This document shows positions 23,021 through 32,324 of a stretch of 64,000 nucleotides of DNA, in pieces. The DNA lies in the NCBI RefSeq assembly GCF_963678635.1, contig NC_087066.1, positions 23,467,996 through 23,531,995 of the forward strand, read 5' to 3'. The notes beneath the pieces were generated by a model. It saw only the letters and a program-made list of their open reading frames with translations. It was not told the DNA's origin and did no database searches. The position numbers and the translations under genes are program-made. Each line of letters starts with the position of its first letter. The first letter of the stretch is position 1. This stretch comes from Symsagittifera roscoffensis (lineage: Eukaryota > Xenacoelomorpha > Acoela > Convolutidae).

Positions 23021-23738
23021 ACGTATGTGCCAGCGGCGTTCAGAGAAAGCACACTGGACGAGCTCTAAAAGCGCTTGAGGGACCTTGACTACACGTAAGT
23101 GGACGAGAGGCTCGCGATAATGCTTAATGCCATCCTGCAACTGGAGTCGCAAGGAGAATGCAGTGAATCAGCGACCGAAGCTGTGTTAATGGTGGGTTAC
23201 ACTTCGGATGGGATCTCGAATCAGGAGCAAACCAGATGGTTATCATGGAATGTTGACGGAGGTGTGAGGAGTTTTGACTTTGCGAGGAACCCCGGTGAAG
23301 CAATGCCCCAGATGTTAGCGTCACTAGAGATGCTTGAGATGGGGAAAATGTACACGATCACCTTAAAGATGGGGACCAACGATGTTTCCAGAGGTGAATC
23401 AAGGAAGATGATGAGGCTGCAGGACAAATTGAGCTGCATTCTTGAGGAACAGAGAATCTATCTGGACACAGCAATACTCACCATTTGCACCATCCCCTAC
23501 AAAATGATGTCCAACTAGAGCGCGAGGAACATGAATTAAGGAGTACGCCATATCATCGAAATCATTAGGCAAATTCAACAGAGAAGTATACTGCCCGTGA
23601 GGTTGCTTGAAGTAGCATGAATGATGGAAGATTCCGGAAAATTCATCCTCGGACGGCATCCTCTTCGACAGGCCCAGGAGCACGGAGTGGCTGAACGGTG
23701 TCTTCCAGAAGCACATAAACGTTCTTGAGTCGGATCTG
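23021..23738 (+). pseudogene. Fused ORF: unassigned N-part joined to SGNH hydrolase (deleted copy 2)
   Basis: An open frame at 23,099-23,518 reads from AIMLNAILQLESQG straight into GEAMPQMLASLEML and GTNDVSRGESRK. The coiled coil and SGNH block I, including the nucleophile Ser, are gone because of the 1,002-bp deletion. That length is a multiple of three, so the frame is kept. Block V with Leu for His is at about 23,652. No esterase activity is possible without block I. Identity to copy 1 outside the deletion is nearly complete. Confidence 0.6.
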
Positions 23739-24287
23739 GTGGAAACTCGTCAGTTCACATTTGGTCCACCACCGAGACCTTCCTTCTTCCGGCGGAGTCT
23801 TCTACGCCACGAGGCGGAGTCTTCTACGCCACCGAGCTCGTTAGTGTCATTGGTAGTGGTGGCTGACAACAAGAAGAAGGCAGAAGGTCCTGGAGAAGCG
23901 AGCAGAGCGCTGTACCTGGAGCGAGTGAACGATCTGGATCTCGAGGATCTGGCCTGTAGACAAGAGCTAGTGGAGCTCCTGGGACTCAAGAGTCTGTCAC
24001 ATGAGGGCTTGAGCAATCATTAAGGTGTGGAATGGCTGAAGGCACACGAGGCGCACTTTTCTCGAGCCAAGATACTGGAGACTGCCGACTTGACGGGGAT
24101 TCCCATAAAGTCTATAATGGGGCCAGTCAACTACAGGCCCCTCAAAGAACTGGGAAGCCCAGGCCTCATAGTAGAGACTCCGAAGCATCGGGCCAGCATA
24201 GCCAGGATCATAGTGGCGATTCTCGCGCAGCTGAGGGCAGTGGAGAATCTTCTTGAGCCAAAAAGTATGGGATTCCTGCCTTACTGA
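23739..24287 (+). pseudogene. Unassigned ORF, copy 2
   Basis: Duplicate of 21,465-22,013, offset 2,274 bp: frames 23,739-24,023 and 24,027-24,287 with the same intervening TAA. One visible change turns Met into Arg (CTGATGG to CTGAGGG near 24,233). Unlike copy 1, this one runs on into non-duplicated sequence at 24,386, so it is the copy attached to the downstream genes. Confidence 0.45.
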
Positions 24288-25250
24288 CATTGCATATACG
24301 GGTCCGAAGCTGGCCAAAAACCCAAGGTATGGGAGATCCTATGGAACGTCGCAGCCGGCCAAGACGTTGGCAGTTTATCATCGATCAGATCCTGGAGCAG
24401 CGAGAGCCATCATTGTGGCGGTATCGGACTTCGAGGGGACGTCCCCGAAATTGTTTTGGCCAGAAACGTTGGTTTATCTATTACCAGGCGCGGAGCTAAA
24501 TCAGATGCTGACTCTGATTGTGGCAATAAAGTAGGCGACGCCGTGTGAGCCAGAGTTGTTGTTATTTGCGGGGATGAACGACAACCCACACGCAGCAGGA
24601 CTACTTGGGCACTTGAGGAGTGGGGAGCCGACGCCAAAGAAGATCTGGGAGGCGATCCAGACGCTGTTTGCAGCGATGAACGAAGTGCAGGAGTTGGTAG
24701 CTTACCGGTTGGGATCAAAAACGAAGGTTGTGTTTGCATCATCGCCAGGCTACGCAGGCATGCCACCAGCTCTGCAGTTCGTGTATGCAATGTTGATCCT
24801 GATAGCAGAAAGCAACGGATGGTGAGCGCTAATGGGAGCTCCGAACCGTGAGCTACAGCCGGTAAACTAGAGACTTCTGAAGTTGGAAGTCGCGGCAGCA
24901 TGGGCGGATGTGTCCCATGCTCTGAGGGGCTTTTATGAGCTCGCGAGCAAGCTTGATTGTTTTGGATGAGGTCATTTGTCTTGAGGTTTCGAATCTTGCC
25001 CGGCAGTTGAAATTCAACCCGGAGGTAGGGGACGATCATCCCGTGATAACCGATTTGACAGCCAGCCTGAGGTTTCGCAGCACGAATTTTACAATAACGA
25101 GCTCTACCAGCAAGGCGAGAGAGCCAAACAATGAACGAAAGAATCTAGCGGCAGCCGAGAGGCAGCTGGAATCGATGGGATATCGTTTGACGCAGGAAAG
25201 AGGATGGTGGCCGTTCCTAACACTGATACTGGAGAATGTGGCGGCGTGAG
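24288..25250 (+). pseudogene. Second SGNH-like region with several stops
   Basis: Readable pieces are 24,253-24,534 (AIIVAVSDFEGTSPKLFWPE, LLPGAELNQMLTLIVAIK), 24,556-24,825 (LLLFAGMNDNPHAAGLL, KKIWEAIQTLFAAMNEV) and 24,935-25,249 (NPEVGDDHPVITDLTASL). FAGMND fits SGNH block III (G-x-N-D) and GDDHPV could be block V (D-x-H). A block I Ser is not obvious. Stops interrupt at about 24,532, 24,823 and 24,868, and frames change. The relation to the first hydrolase is at fold level only; the sequences do not align otherwise. Confidence 0.45.
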
Positions 25251-25734
25251 TTTAATCAGCATTCTGGATGGATTGGCGCTGAATTGGAGTAAGCCGGAGG
25301 ACTTGAGAGCACAGAATAGTGCAACGACTCTGTTCGGGAAAGTGAAATAGTGCTCAACCTCAGGGCCATCTGCAGTGCAGGATGGGGTAAAACGAGAAGG
25401 TCCCATCGTTGCCTTTCCTAAGTTCTGGAACTTGAAACCAGTGGCCAGAAACACGAGAGAGGTCATGAGGATCCCGACGTGAACGAAGAGTTTTGAGTTT
25501 GCGAAGAAGGAGCTAGAAACGATACTTGAGTGGGACGTGCTACCCCCTGCGACCCCGAGCTCCCGACGGTGAGACGGATGACGTTGGTAATGAATAGCCG
25601 ATAGTATCCCCGTCGATACACGCGAGAGAAGCGGTGGAGCGGCAGCAGAAGGTGTTCACGGACAGCCTGGACCCCTTAATAATCGGATATTCGGCAGCGT
25701 TGTACTTTAACATTTGGGAAATTAAAATAATTTC
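25251..25734 (+). other. Degenerate coding-like stretch, no product
   Basis: Fragments such as LDGLALNWSKPEDLRAQNS (from about 25,262) continue the previous frame and then break up with stops every few dozen codons. Base composition still resembles the flanking coding-like DNA, so it is probably decayed coding sequence. No family is recognised. Confidence 0.35.
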
Positions 25735-26139
25735 GTGAAATACCACGCAAAGAAGATGCGGGGTTTGATGCCTCCTAAGTATGAAGATCAGGAAGTTCTG
25801 AAGACGCTTGAGAAGGCTGGATTAGAGAGCAGAAGGCTCATATACGACAACGGAAGAATGATCTTGCAGGAAGGTCACATAGCTCTGAAGGATGACATGA
25901 AGGTCAGCACGAGAAAACATCTAGCACCTTATGGATTGGAGGACGTGGAGTTGCGACAGGAGGGACAAAAATTGGACGCGGCAGGGACCCTATATGTGCC
26001 CCTCGCTGAATACAAAGTAACGGACCCAGCAAAACCTTCATCCCTGTCAGTTGGCAGCCCAGGGGATAGAAGAAGGCTTCCCGTAGAAAACAGATTCAAG
26101 GATGCACTGGAGAGAGATCAAGCTGAGTCAGGAGAGTGA
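25735..26139 (+). pseudogene. Unassigned 134-codon ORF (KYEDQEVLKTLEKAG)
   Basis: Open frame rich in charged residues: KKMRGLMPPKYEDQEVLKT, GLESRRLIYDNGRMILQEG, KVSTRKHLAPYGLEDVEL, then a Pro/Ser turn and KDALERDQAESGE. The ORF start is not an ATG in good context and the frame is probably part of a larger broken ORF. No transmembrane segment, signal peptide or catalytic motif is seen. Confidence 0.35.
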
Positions 26140-26410
26140 GGAAGTATGGACAAAACCTGTAGTGAAGCTGGAGAAGAAATGGGGTTGGGGACTATGCCCG
26201 ACGAGGGAGCAGTGACCGGGATTTTTAGCCCTGGCACCACGCGATCTGTTGCAAGACTTGAGTGGTGATAAATGGGTTGGACACGGCAACACCATCCTTG
26301 GGGTCTCCCCGCAAGAATCTTGAGCTGCCTCTGGCGAGTGAACCCTCTACCATGGGGATGGTGCTTTTGAGCAATGAAGTGAGGGAAAAGGACACCTTTG
26401 ATGAGTACAA
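26140..26410 (+). other. Short non-open interval
   Basis: No open frame of note. The composition continues that of neighbouring coding-like DNA. Probably decayed coding sequence between two unassigned ORFs. Confidence 0.3.
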
Positions 26411-26701
26411 GTGGATGTCCTGAACACGCTGGATGAAAAGGCATGGCAGGATGTCTTGAGCGAATTCAATCAGAAAGTGGAACGTAAAGTCAAGTTGGAC
26501 GGTTTCAAAGAAGATTTGTGGGACAGTGTAGTGGGATTTGGAGAAGCTGTCCTGATAGCAACTGGAATAGATGAGAAGGCGAGAGGGGAGCTGCTCGAGA
26601 AGGTTCGCCTGAGGGAACAGAAGCAGAGTACCGAGCCCAAGTCATGTAAAGATAACTCAACTACAAATGAAAAAACTGAAAATAAGGAAATTAGGATTTA
26701 A
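26411..26701 (+). pseudogene. Unassigned 96-codon ORF (AWQDVLSEFNQKVERK)
   Basis: The frame is open from about 26,411, helical in character (LDEKAWQDVLSEFNQKV, GFGEAVLIATGIDEKAR), and ends in a Lys/Asn/Glu-rich tail before TAA at 26,699. The tail is A-rich and resembles linker sequence. Not recognised. Confidence 0.35.
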
Positions 26702-27314
26702 ATTGATGATAAGAGTAAAACTGACATTATAACAACAAATATTGGTATTCCTAAGGCTAGAGAAGGGGGAGGGCAAGAGTTGGATATAGGAGATATGGAC
26801 AAAGAGGTGGAGTCAGTGATCATTATGACTACGCCCCCCAGCAAAGCAGAGGTCTAGTAAAAGGAAATAGGAAGTAGAAGAAGCGAGTCCTTCCACGGAG
26901 GCGGTTTCGGAGAAGAACTTGAAGAAGACGGATCCCATGGTTATAGCGAGGTGGAAGACGGCGGCCTACAAGAGCAACTCAGCAGCCCGGAGATTTGCCG
27001 AAGTGTTAGTCGAAACGGAAGCCTCGACGACTCCGGGAACAGAAGAAGACTTCAAACCTCAGAAGGCGAATGCAAAAAAGGGGTTCCACCAGTGGAGAGA
27101 TGCGGCAAGTAGACGTTGGCAAGGATTGCATCTCGACTCAAGATTATAAGGAAACAGTGACAAGTGACCCTCTTGAGAGAGGAGCAACGTGAAACACCGC
27201 TGGCCCCTGGTGGATAGCCCTAGAAACCACGAAAGAATTGGAAAGCTGCCTAAAGAAACTTGATCGGGGCTATCCGGGAAGTGTCGAAATTGGGCTACCC
27301 CACAGAGAGCTGAA
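26702..27314 (+). pseudogene. Degenerate coding-like stretch including 26,919-27,149
   Basis: The best frame is 26,919-27,149 (MKKTDPMVIARWKTAAYKS, FAEVLVETEASTTPGTEED, KGFHQWRDAASRRWQG), ending at TAA. Elsewhere stops are frequent. The region has the same purine-rich + strand as the ORFs around it. No function can be given. Confidence 0.3.
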
Positions 27315-28103
27315 GTGAATAAGCTGGACTGGGGGAATCAGCTGGGACGAACTTGGGAGAATTTGCTGCTGGAGTATTTCGAGGATGAGATGAGGGAACC
27401 CTCATCGGCACAAACATTGATGGCGAATCCTTTCGTCAGGACGGCGGGGCAGTTGATCTTCACGTGGAGCTTGGCATCAAGGGCGTTGGAGGTGCTGACT
27501 TCATGCGACAGACCTAAGTTAGGAGAAAAGGGCTTTCGCGTGTATCAGATGTTGATGCAGCATTTTGATCGAGAAAATTCGGGATTAACTCTGGTGCGGA
27601 GGAAAGATGCCACTTGTTTTTTGAGATGGATCATGTCGGTGATGCCCAAAACCAGCGTCCAGGCATGTAGTCAGAAAGTGATAGGAAATAAAGCGATGGG
27701 AAGGCGAGTGTCAACCGTCATCCTGAACGTGTACCAGGGTACTGGGATCGCTAACGGAGATGGTTCGAGGCGGTCTCTGGAGAAACATGGAAAGCTTGAC
27801 GACATACGGAGGTTCTCCACCAAGAAATTCGGCGAGGATCATGACATGCATCATAACATGGCTCTGGCAGAGAATTATTCGAAGCCCACGAAGCGGGGAG
27901 AGTACCAGTACGTATCCGGTGTGATGGGGATATCTTACAACCCTTTCTTGAATCCGGAGGCTGGGGATGCTTTAATGAATTTTGAGGTGGCGGAATATTC
28001 TTATATGAATTTTGAGGTGGCGGAATTGTTGAAGTTCGGGACAGAAAAAATCGTCGAGATTGATCAGACGGAAAGCGAGAGACCGTCTAGGTCTGCTACT
28101 TGA
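27315..28103 (+). pseudogene. Unassigned 262-codon ORF, longest in the distal cargo
   Basis: A long open frame ends at TGA (28,101-28,103). Visible features are an aromatic/hydrophobic N-terminal part (LGRTWENLLLEYFEDEM, GQLIFTWSLASRALEVL), KGFRVYQMLMQHFDRENSG, FLRWIMSVMPKTSVQACSQ, and a tail with a 33-bp direct duplication (MNFEVAEYSY then MNFEVAELL at 27,977-28,030). No signal peptide or clear membrane span is seen. The size and absence of internal stops make it one of the better preserved ORFs here, but I do not recognise the family. The next frame overlaps it at 28,060. Confidence 0.45.
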
Positions 28104-28459
28104 GAGGATGCCAGAAGTCATCAGTGTGCCGCGTTCTTGTAAGAAGCTGGAGCTGAGGCTGGAAGGCGGAGACAACGCATTGTCTACGAACCTGAGGACT
28201 ATGTGGTGGTTGCTGAGACCATCTTGGTGCCCACATCCCCAGGCGAGTCTAAACGAAGAAGTCACGGAGCGGGTGAGGCTATCGCCAGCGAAGGACGAAG
28301 ATCTGGGGAAATTGAACGTGATACATAAAATTATCCTGCCTCACCGAGGGGAACCCGAGGAAGTGACGAGCAAGCCGGATAAGTCAGTGAAGAAGCTGGG
28401 GCCGGTCAGTTCTCTTGATCTAGCGAGTAGAGGTGAAGGCATTCTTGTGACGGACGATC
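28104..28459 (+). pseudogene. Coding-like link between two unassigned ORFs
   Basis: A frame open from 28,060 to 28,509 (CKKLELRLEGGDNALSTNL, LNVIHKIILPHRGEPEEV) overlaps both neighbours. An alternative frame over 28,150-28,330 (VYEPEDYVVVAETILVP) looks equally protein-like, which suggests frameshifts inside this link. No assignment. Confidence 0.3.
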
Positions 28460-29122
28460 TTGTTTCGGAATACAATCCTTTCAAAGGGGGATCTGGCCAC
28501 CTGGTTTGATGACATCACTGAGAAGGAGAAGAGCGAGGTGCAAATAAAGGCTGAGTGTTACGCGAGCACCACCGTGAATTTGGCAGCGGCGTTGGGATTG
28601 TTCTCAAGGATGTGTAGTTTACAGTCACTGGAGATGCTAGAGTCCGAGCACCATCTGGTGACGACGTTAAGCTTGGAGTCTTGGCCTGGAGTGCTTCAGA
28701 TGGTTCAGAAGCACATCAGGGGAGGAAAAATCTGTTTTGAGGCAGAAAGGGGTTTTCCCGAGAGCGAGGCCCACTGTCAACTGATGAGTGCGAAGTCTCT
28801 GGTGGGATCAGTCATGAAGAATCTGTGCGGAAGCCCTTATACGGTACACATGGCAATGGTGGAAGCATTTAGTCAGAGGGTGCTAATCGACAAGGCTTTC
28901 TCAGTGCCCAAGGGCGTGCGCTTGGCGCGGATGTCGCATCAATCACATCGGATGTTGCGGAAGATGCTAGGAGCGGTGCCTGGAGATCGAAGGGAGGACT
29001 TGAGTGGGATCTCGGATGAGGCGCTCCTGATTTGGAAAAAGAGAATTCTAGTGACTTCGAGAGGCAGAGTACGATTGGGAAGACAACGAATAATACCCAA
29101 GCCGTGGATGAGGATGGCGTGA
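28460..29122 (+). pseudogene. Unassigned 220-codon ORF (helical, KSEVQIKAECYASTTVN)
   Basis: The frame is open to TGA at 29,120. Features are FDDITEKEKSEVQIKAEC, NLAAALGLFSRMCSLQSLE, ESWPGVLQMVQKHIRGG, SLVGSVMKNLCGSPYTVHM and FSQRVLIDKAFSVPKGVRL; the last part switches to basic, less protein-like sequence, so the true frame may shift near 29,020. The helical, capsid-like feel might indicate a second structural protein, but this is a guess. Not recognised. Confidence 0.4.
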
Positions 29123-29690
29123 CACACGCGAAGATGATGGAATTCGAACCTCTGCTTGAAGCTTCGGAAGAGTGCAATCTCCGGAGCATCAATTTGACGC
29201 ACGGGGAATGCTCATTCCCTTGTTTGGCACAGACACTATTGTACCCGGAGCAGTCGAACCTCTGCTTGATATGGGATGTGGAGAACATTCGGTCAAAAGG
29301 GCTACCCGACCATCAGCAGATGATCACTTGTTTGTGGTGAGCTTGATGCTGGCACTGCGATGGATTGAGGAGAACGTAACGAAGTATCGGGAGTCGAAGA
29401 CACCAACTGTGGAATCGATACATGCGATTGGCTATAGCCGGAGGCTTGATTTGTTTGAGACAGCGTGCTAAGTTTTCGCTGTACCCATGGAGGTGAATGG
29501 AGCACGTGTGGAGTCGCATACGATTCTTCTCATGGTTTAGGGTGACACTGACGTCTTGGTTGTACACGTTGACGAAGAATCACATGAAGAAGCATCAAAG
29601 AGAAAATCGTCAGTTCCTGGTCGAGATCGGGCCGCAGGCCTTCAAGAGATCCTCACTAACCCGTCGCAATGCAATAACCACGGGTTGAAA
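29123..29690 (+). pseudogene. Unassigned terminal ORF fragments of the element
   Basis: The frame 29,172-29,471 contains GMLIPLFGTDTIVPGAVEP, GEHSVKRATRPSADDHLFV and LALRWIEENVTKYRES and ends at TAA. The frame 29,497-29,688 is basic (HMKKHQRENRQFLVEIGP). Phase changes between them indicate decay. No domain assigned. They are the last coding-like sequences before the compositional change near 30.05 kb. Confidence 0.35.
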
Positions 29691-30046
29691 AAGAGTTGTT
29701 AAAGTGTCTAGAGATAATACTAAAGCGAGGGAAATGACATTGGCGGAAGACTTGGCGAAGAACGTGAGCTTGAGCTTGCACAACTCCTTTTGTTTGAACA
29801 GGGAATTTAAATTGAAGAGTCTACCAAACCAGCGAAGAGAATGCAAGAGCAAAGGAAATGGATGCAAGCCTACGAACAGCTGAAGGCATGGGAAAAATCG
29901 TGATCAGTTCCGATGACGAAGAAGAATTGTCGAGGCAAATTACGGTGTCAAGTGCATCTGGACCCAGTACCTCGAAGACGGGGGCGCGAACTGAACAGGG
30001 TGCTCAGGAGTTGGTTCTTGAGTTTTGAGCGAGAAAGGAAAAAGGG
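29691..30046 (+). other. Decaying 3' end with a purine run
   Basis: No open frame supported. A purine-rich run at 30,027-30,046 (GAGCGAGAAAGGAAAAAGGG) sits just before the drop in GC content. It could be a polypurine tract priming plus-strand synthesis ahead of a 3' LTR, followed by CTTGAGTGTGAG. This is only positional evidence; the expected matching LTR start upstream was not found. Confidence 0.25.
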
Positions 30047-31255
30047 CTTGAGTGTGAGCTCAGATGAAATCTGAGGGCACCGAAAAGAAATTTACAATTT
30101 TTTTTTATTAATATGGTATAATTACTTTATAAATTAAAATGCTGCATGAGTGCAGAGTGCAGGTGGATGCAGATTTTGATTGCTGTTCAGCGATAATGTG
30201 ACAATTTTGGATGGCTGTGAATTTTGGGGTGTAGATAAAGTTAAATCTGCTGCAAACTTCTGTAAACGACCACTGGCACTGTATCTCGAGACGCACTCAA
30301 TTTTCAAGGGGCTCACTGACAGAGAATGAAACGCGATGAGGACATCAATCTTGAGTCCGGGGAGTATCTGCCAGTCGGTCATCTTTGGAAGTTTGACTGT
30401 GAACTGAACGTTTAATCTTAGTTTTGGGGAGAAAAGTAATTTTTCAAAACTTCGAATTGAGCCTGTCATATTCAACTTTCTCGCGACAACTAATAATGCC
30501 AAAAAGAAATCAACCAAAAGAATCGAGTAATAATCGCGTGAAAGTAGCTGAAAATTAGGGGAGTAAAATTTTTTTTCGCAATTGTACTATAAATGAAACG
30601 AGAGTAGAGCTGTCTTCTTCCTGGCAGAGAAGCAGGAGTGACGGAGAACAGATATACGAGCTTTCGAGTGGACCAGAGCAAACCTTGAGTGGAAAAGTGG
30701 ACAGCTGAAGCTGCCCAATGGTCCAGAAAAAAAACTTTTTGCTTGGATTAAAATTTATTCCTTTCAAACTTTTTGAGTTATACTTAATTCCCCTAAATCA
30801 ATTCTAGAGTTGCTCTACAATTTACTTACTCAACTCTAGAGGTCGTGTCGATATATAAGTGCCGAGTTTAAATTTCTTGAGTGTGTTTTTTGTTATTATA
30901 TTGAGTTAGGGAGAGTTTTTAGATTGATTTATCTGAAATGGCTCAAAGTCCACTGTCCAATAAAAACTAACGGTATACGTTAAATTCCGACCCTGTTTTT
31001 AACGGCGTTCGCGTGTTTTAGGTATTTCGAGACGTGAACATAGGGGCGTTTTTATTTCTAGAGTGGGGAGTAATTTGGTAGTAGCTTTCAAGCTGTAACA
31101 CGGTTTGTAGTCTCATGTCGCAAGTGAACCGAATTGGCTCCGACCGCTTGAGGTAGAAAAATACAAGAGATAGTGTCCCTGACTCTTGAGCCAATGGTTA
31201 TAGGGCCTTTTTTTCTTAACCTCATATGTGACTTAAGTAGGCGACTGTTACATTA
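30047..31255 (+). repeat. Right-end region of the large element
   Basis: The portion 30,910-31,250 matches the opening of the 1,546-bp tandem units (shared TTTTAGGTATTTCGAGAC, TCTAGAGTGGGG, GTAACACGGTTTGTAGTCTC, CTCTTGAGCCAATGGTTA) at clearly less than full identity. Homology stops at about 31,250 (GGCGACTGTTA). The portion 30,365-31,130 matches 1-775 inverted. If the unit is an LTR, the 3' LTR here is only its first 340 bp or so, truncated. Small ORFs inside are not supported as genes. The sharp drop in GC begins here. Confidence 0.7.
30852..30858 (+). promoter_or_regulatory. Possible TATA box in the right-end region
   Basis: TATATAA within GTCGATATATAAGTGCCGAG. It lies about 60 bp before the part shared with the tandem units. 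The inverted copy at 1-775 does not keep the motif at the equivalent place, so conservation does not support it. Confidence 0.2.
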
Positions 31256-31529
31256 TAACACAATTATTTCTGTATTTTGTATTTTCTCGTATTGAGTTGG
31301 GTGTTCTTTTTGAAGAAACGTAAGACGTAGCGAGGTTAATTGTAAGGTTAATTGTACGTCAACACTTATCATCTCCTTTTTATCCTTTTATCAGTTCTGT
31401 ATTTAGAACATTCCAAGGCTTTGCCTGATTAGGAGACTCCTGACTGTAACATCGGTTACTATGATACTTTCGACATTCTGATTACTGTGAAAAAAAGTCA
31501 AAGTAATAAAAGTTGAAAAAATTTTAACA
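31256..31529. other. AT-rich interval, nothing recognised
   Basis: Flank beyond the last homology to the large element. It contains GGTTAATTGTAAGGTTAATTGTA, a short near-tandem, and no gene. If target-site duplications exist they should start near 31,250, but the matching left flank is outside the window. Confidence 0.4.
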
Positions 31530-31763
31530 ACCAAAATGACAAATTTTAAAAATTATGTGTATCTAAGAAATATTCTAGTTATAAAAACGATTTTTTGGAA
31601 ATTTCGTTTTTGGAGACAATGTGTTCTCCAGCACATGTCCGAATTGTTGACCATTTTTCTCATATTTTTGAAAAAATTTCTTGGGTTTATTATTATATTT
31701 AGCTTTTCTGTTTGCTTTATGTCGCAAAAAAAATTCGAATCAAGCTGAGATGCCTACTGTTAG
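31530..31763 (+). repeat. Inverted repeat, left arm (partner 34,918-35,170)
   Basis: The reverse complement of 34,918-35,170 aligns here: AAGCTGAGATGCCTA, GAATTTTTTTTGC, ACATGTCCGAAT, GGAGACAATGTGTTCTCC and GATTTTTTGGAAATTTC have clear partners. Arms are about 230-250 bp with moderate divergence. They bracket the Penelope-like RT pieces and part of the LINE. The short ORF 31,536-31,748 is an AT-rich by-product. Confidence 0.65.
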
Positions 31764-32324
31764 AGTTATATTTTAGTATGAGCTCCCGGCTCCTGTACTT
31801 GTCGCGCTTGTTTGTTCATTTGCTGTTTGCGTTTACTTATATGGAGGGCCTCAATGTTATTAATTTTGCAACGTCATTGCTTTTGTCAATTAATTGCCAT
31901 TCAAATGCCTTAGATTGTCGACAGCATTCTGAGACATGCTGTCCTAATGGCGAATCACACTTCAGGTGCTCTGTTATCCGTGTGGTTAGATGTCGTCACG
32001 TTTAACTGATATAGGTAGAACTACATCCACTAAATTTTATTTCATAAGCAACATCAGACTTCAGGTTGCAATCAAAAGATGATCTAAACGACGCCAGGCA
32101 AGGTTTCATTTTGCACATTGTGAAAATGACCCATATCGGGATTGATCTTTGACGTTTTTCTTTCAATTTTAAACTTGAGTTTCCTAAATATTGCAAAAAA
32201 AACATCGATTTGTTAATTTTCTTGTGACTGCTTTCAGTTTTTGCCTTTTGTGAAGTTTTGAATGTTTCGTTTCTGATTTTTTTTCCAATGTATTATCTAC
32301 AATAAATAAAGTCCAGGATACTGA
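31764..32324. other. AT-rich interval, no gene seen
   Basis: Two short frames exist on opposite strands (to 32,005 on +, 32,002-32,205 on -), without motifs or coding character. Probably untranslated or decayed parts of the flanking retroelement. Confidence 0.35.

Larger units (their letters stand above)
18831..24385 (+). repeat. 3,277-bp tandem duplication; second copy carries a 1,002-bp deletion
   Basis: Unit 1 is 18,831-22,107 and unit 2 is 22,108 to about 24,385. The junction TTATCATCGATTTGTATAAC joins the unit end (TTATCATCGATCAGATCC at 24,371) to the unit start (GCGCGATTTGTATAAC), sharing CGAT. Unit 2 lacks bases equivalent to 20,020-21,021, which is 1,002 bp, with GG shared at the ends. 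Otherwise the copies differ by a handful of substitutions and one base in a poly-A run, so the event is recent or an assembly effect. Confidence 0.92.

Noticed and set aside
24410-25039. 209-codon minus-strand ORF
   Set aside because: It is the shadow of the SGNH-like plus-strand region; its composition is Ser/Pro/Leu-rich as expected for an antisense frame, without motifs.
763-31250. Maverick/Polinton or similar large DNA transposon
   Set aside because: Inverted ends and a retroviral-type integrase would fit, but there is no protein-primed DNA polymerase B, packaging ATPase or capsid pair, and a full RT-RNase H is present.
31536-31748. Membrane protein ORF of 70 codons
   Set aside because: Phe/Leu/Ile richness comes from AT-rich sequence, and the segment is one arm of an inverted repeat.
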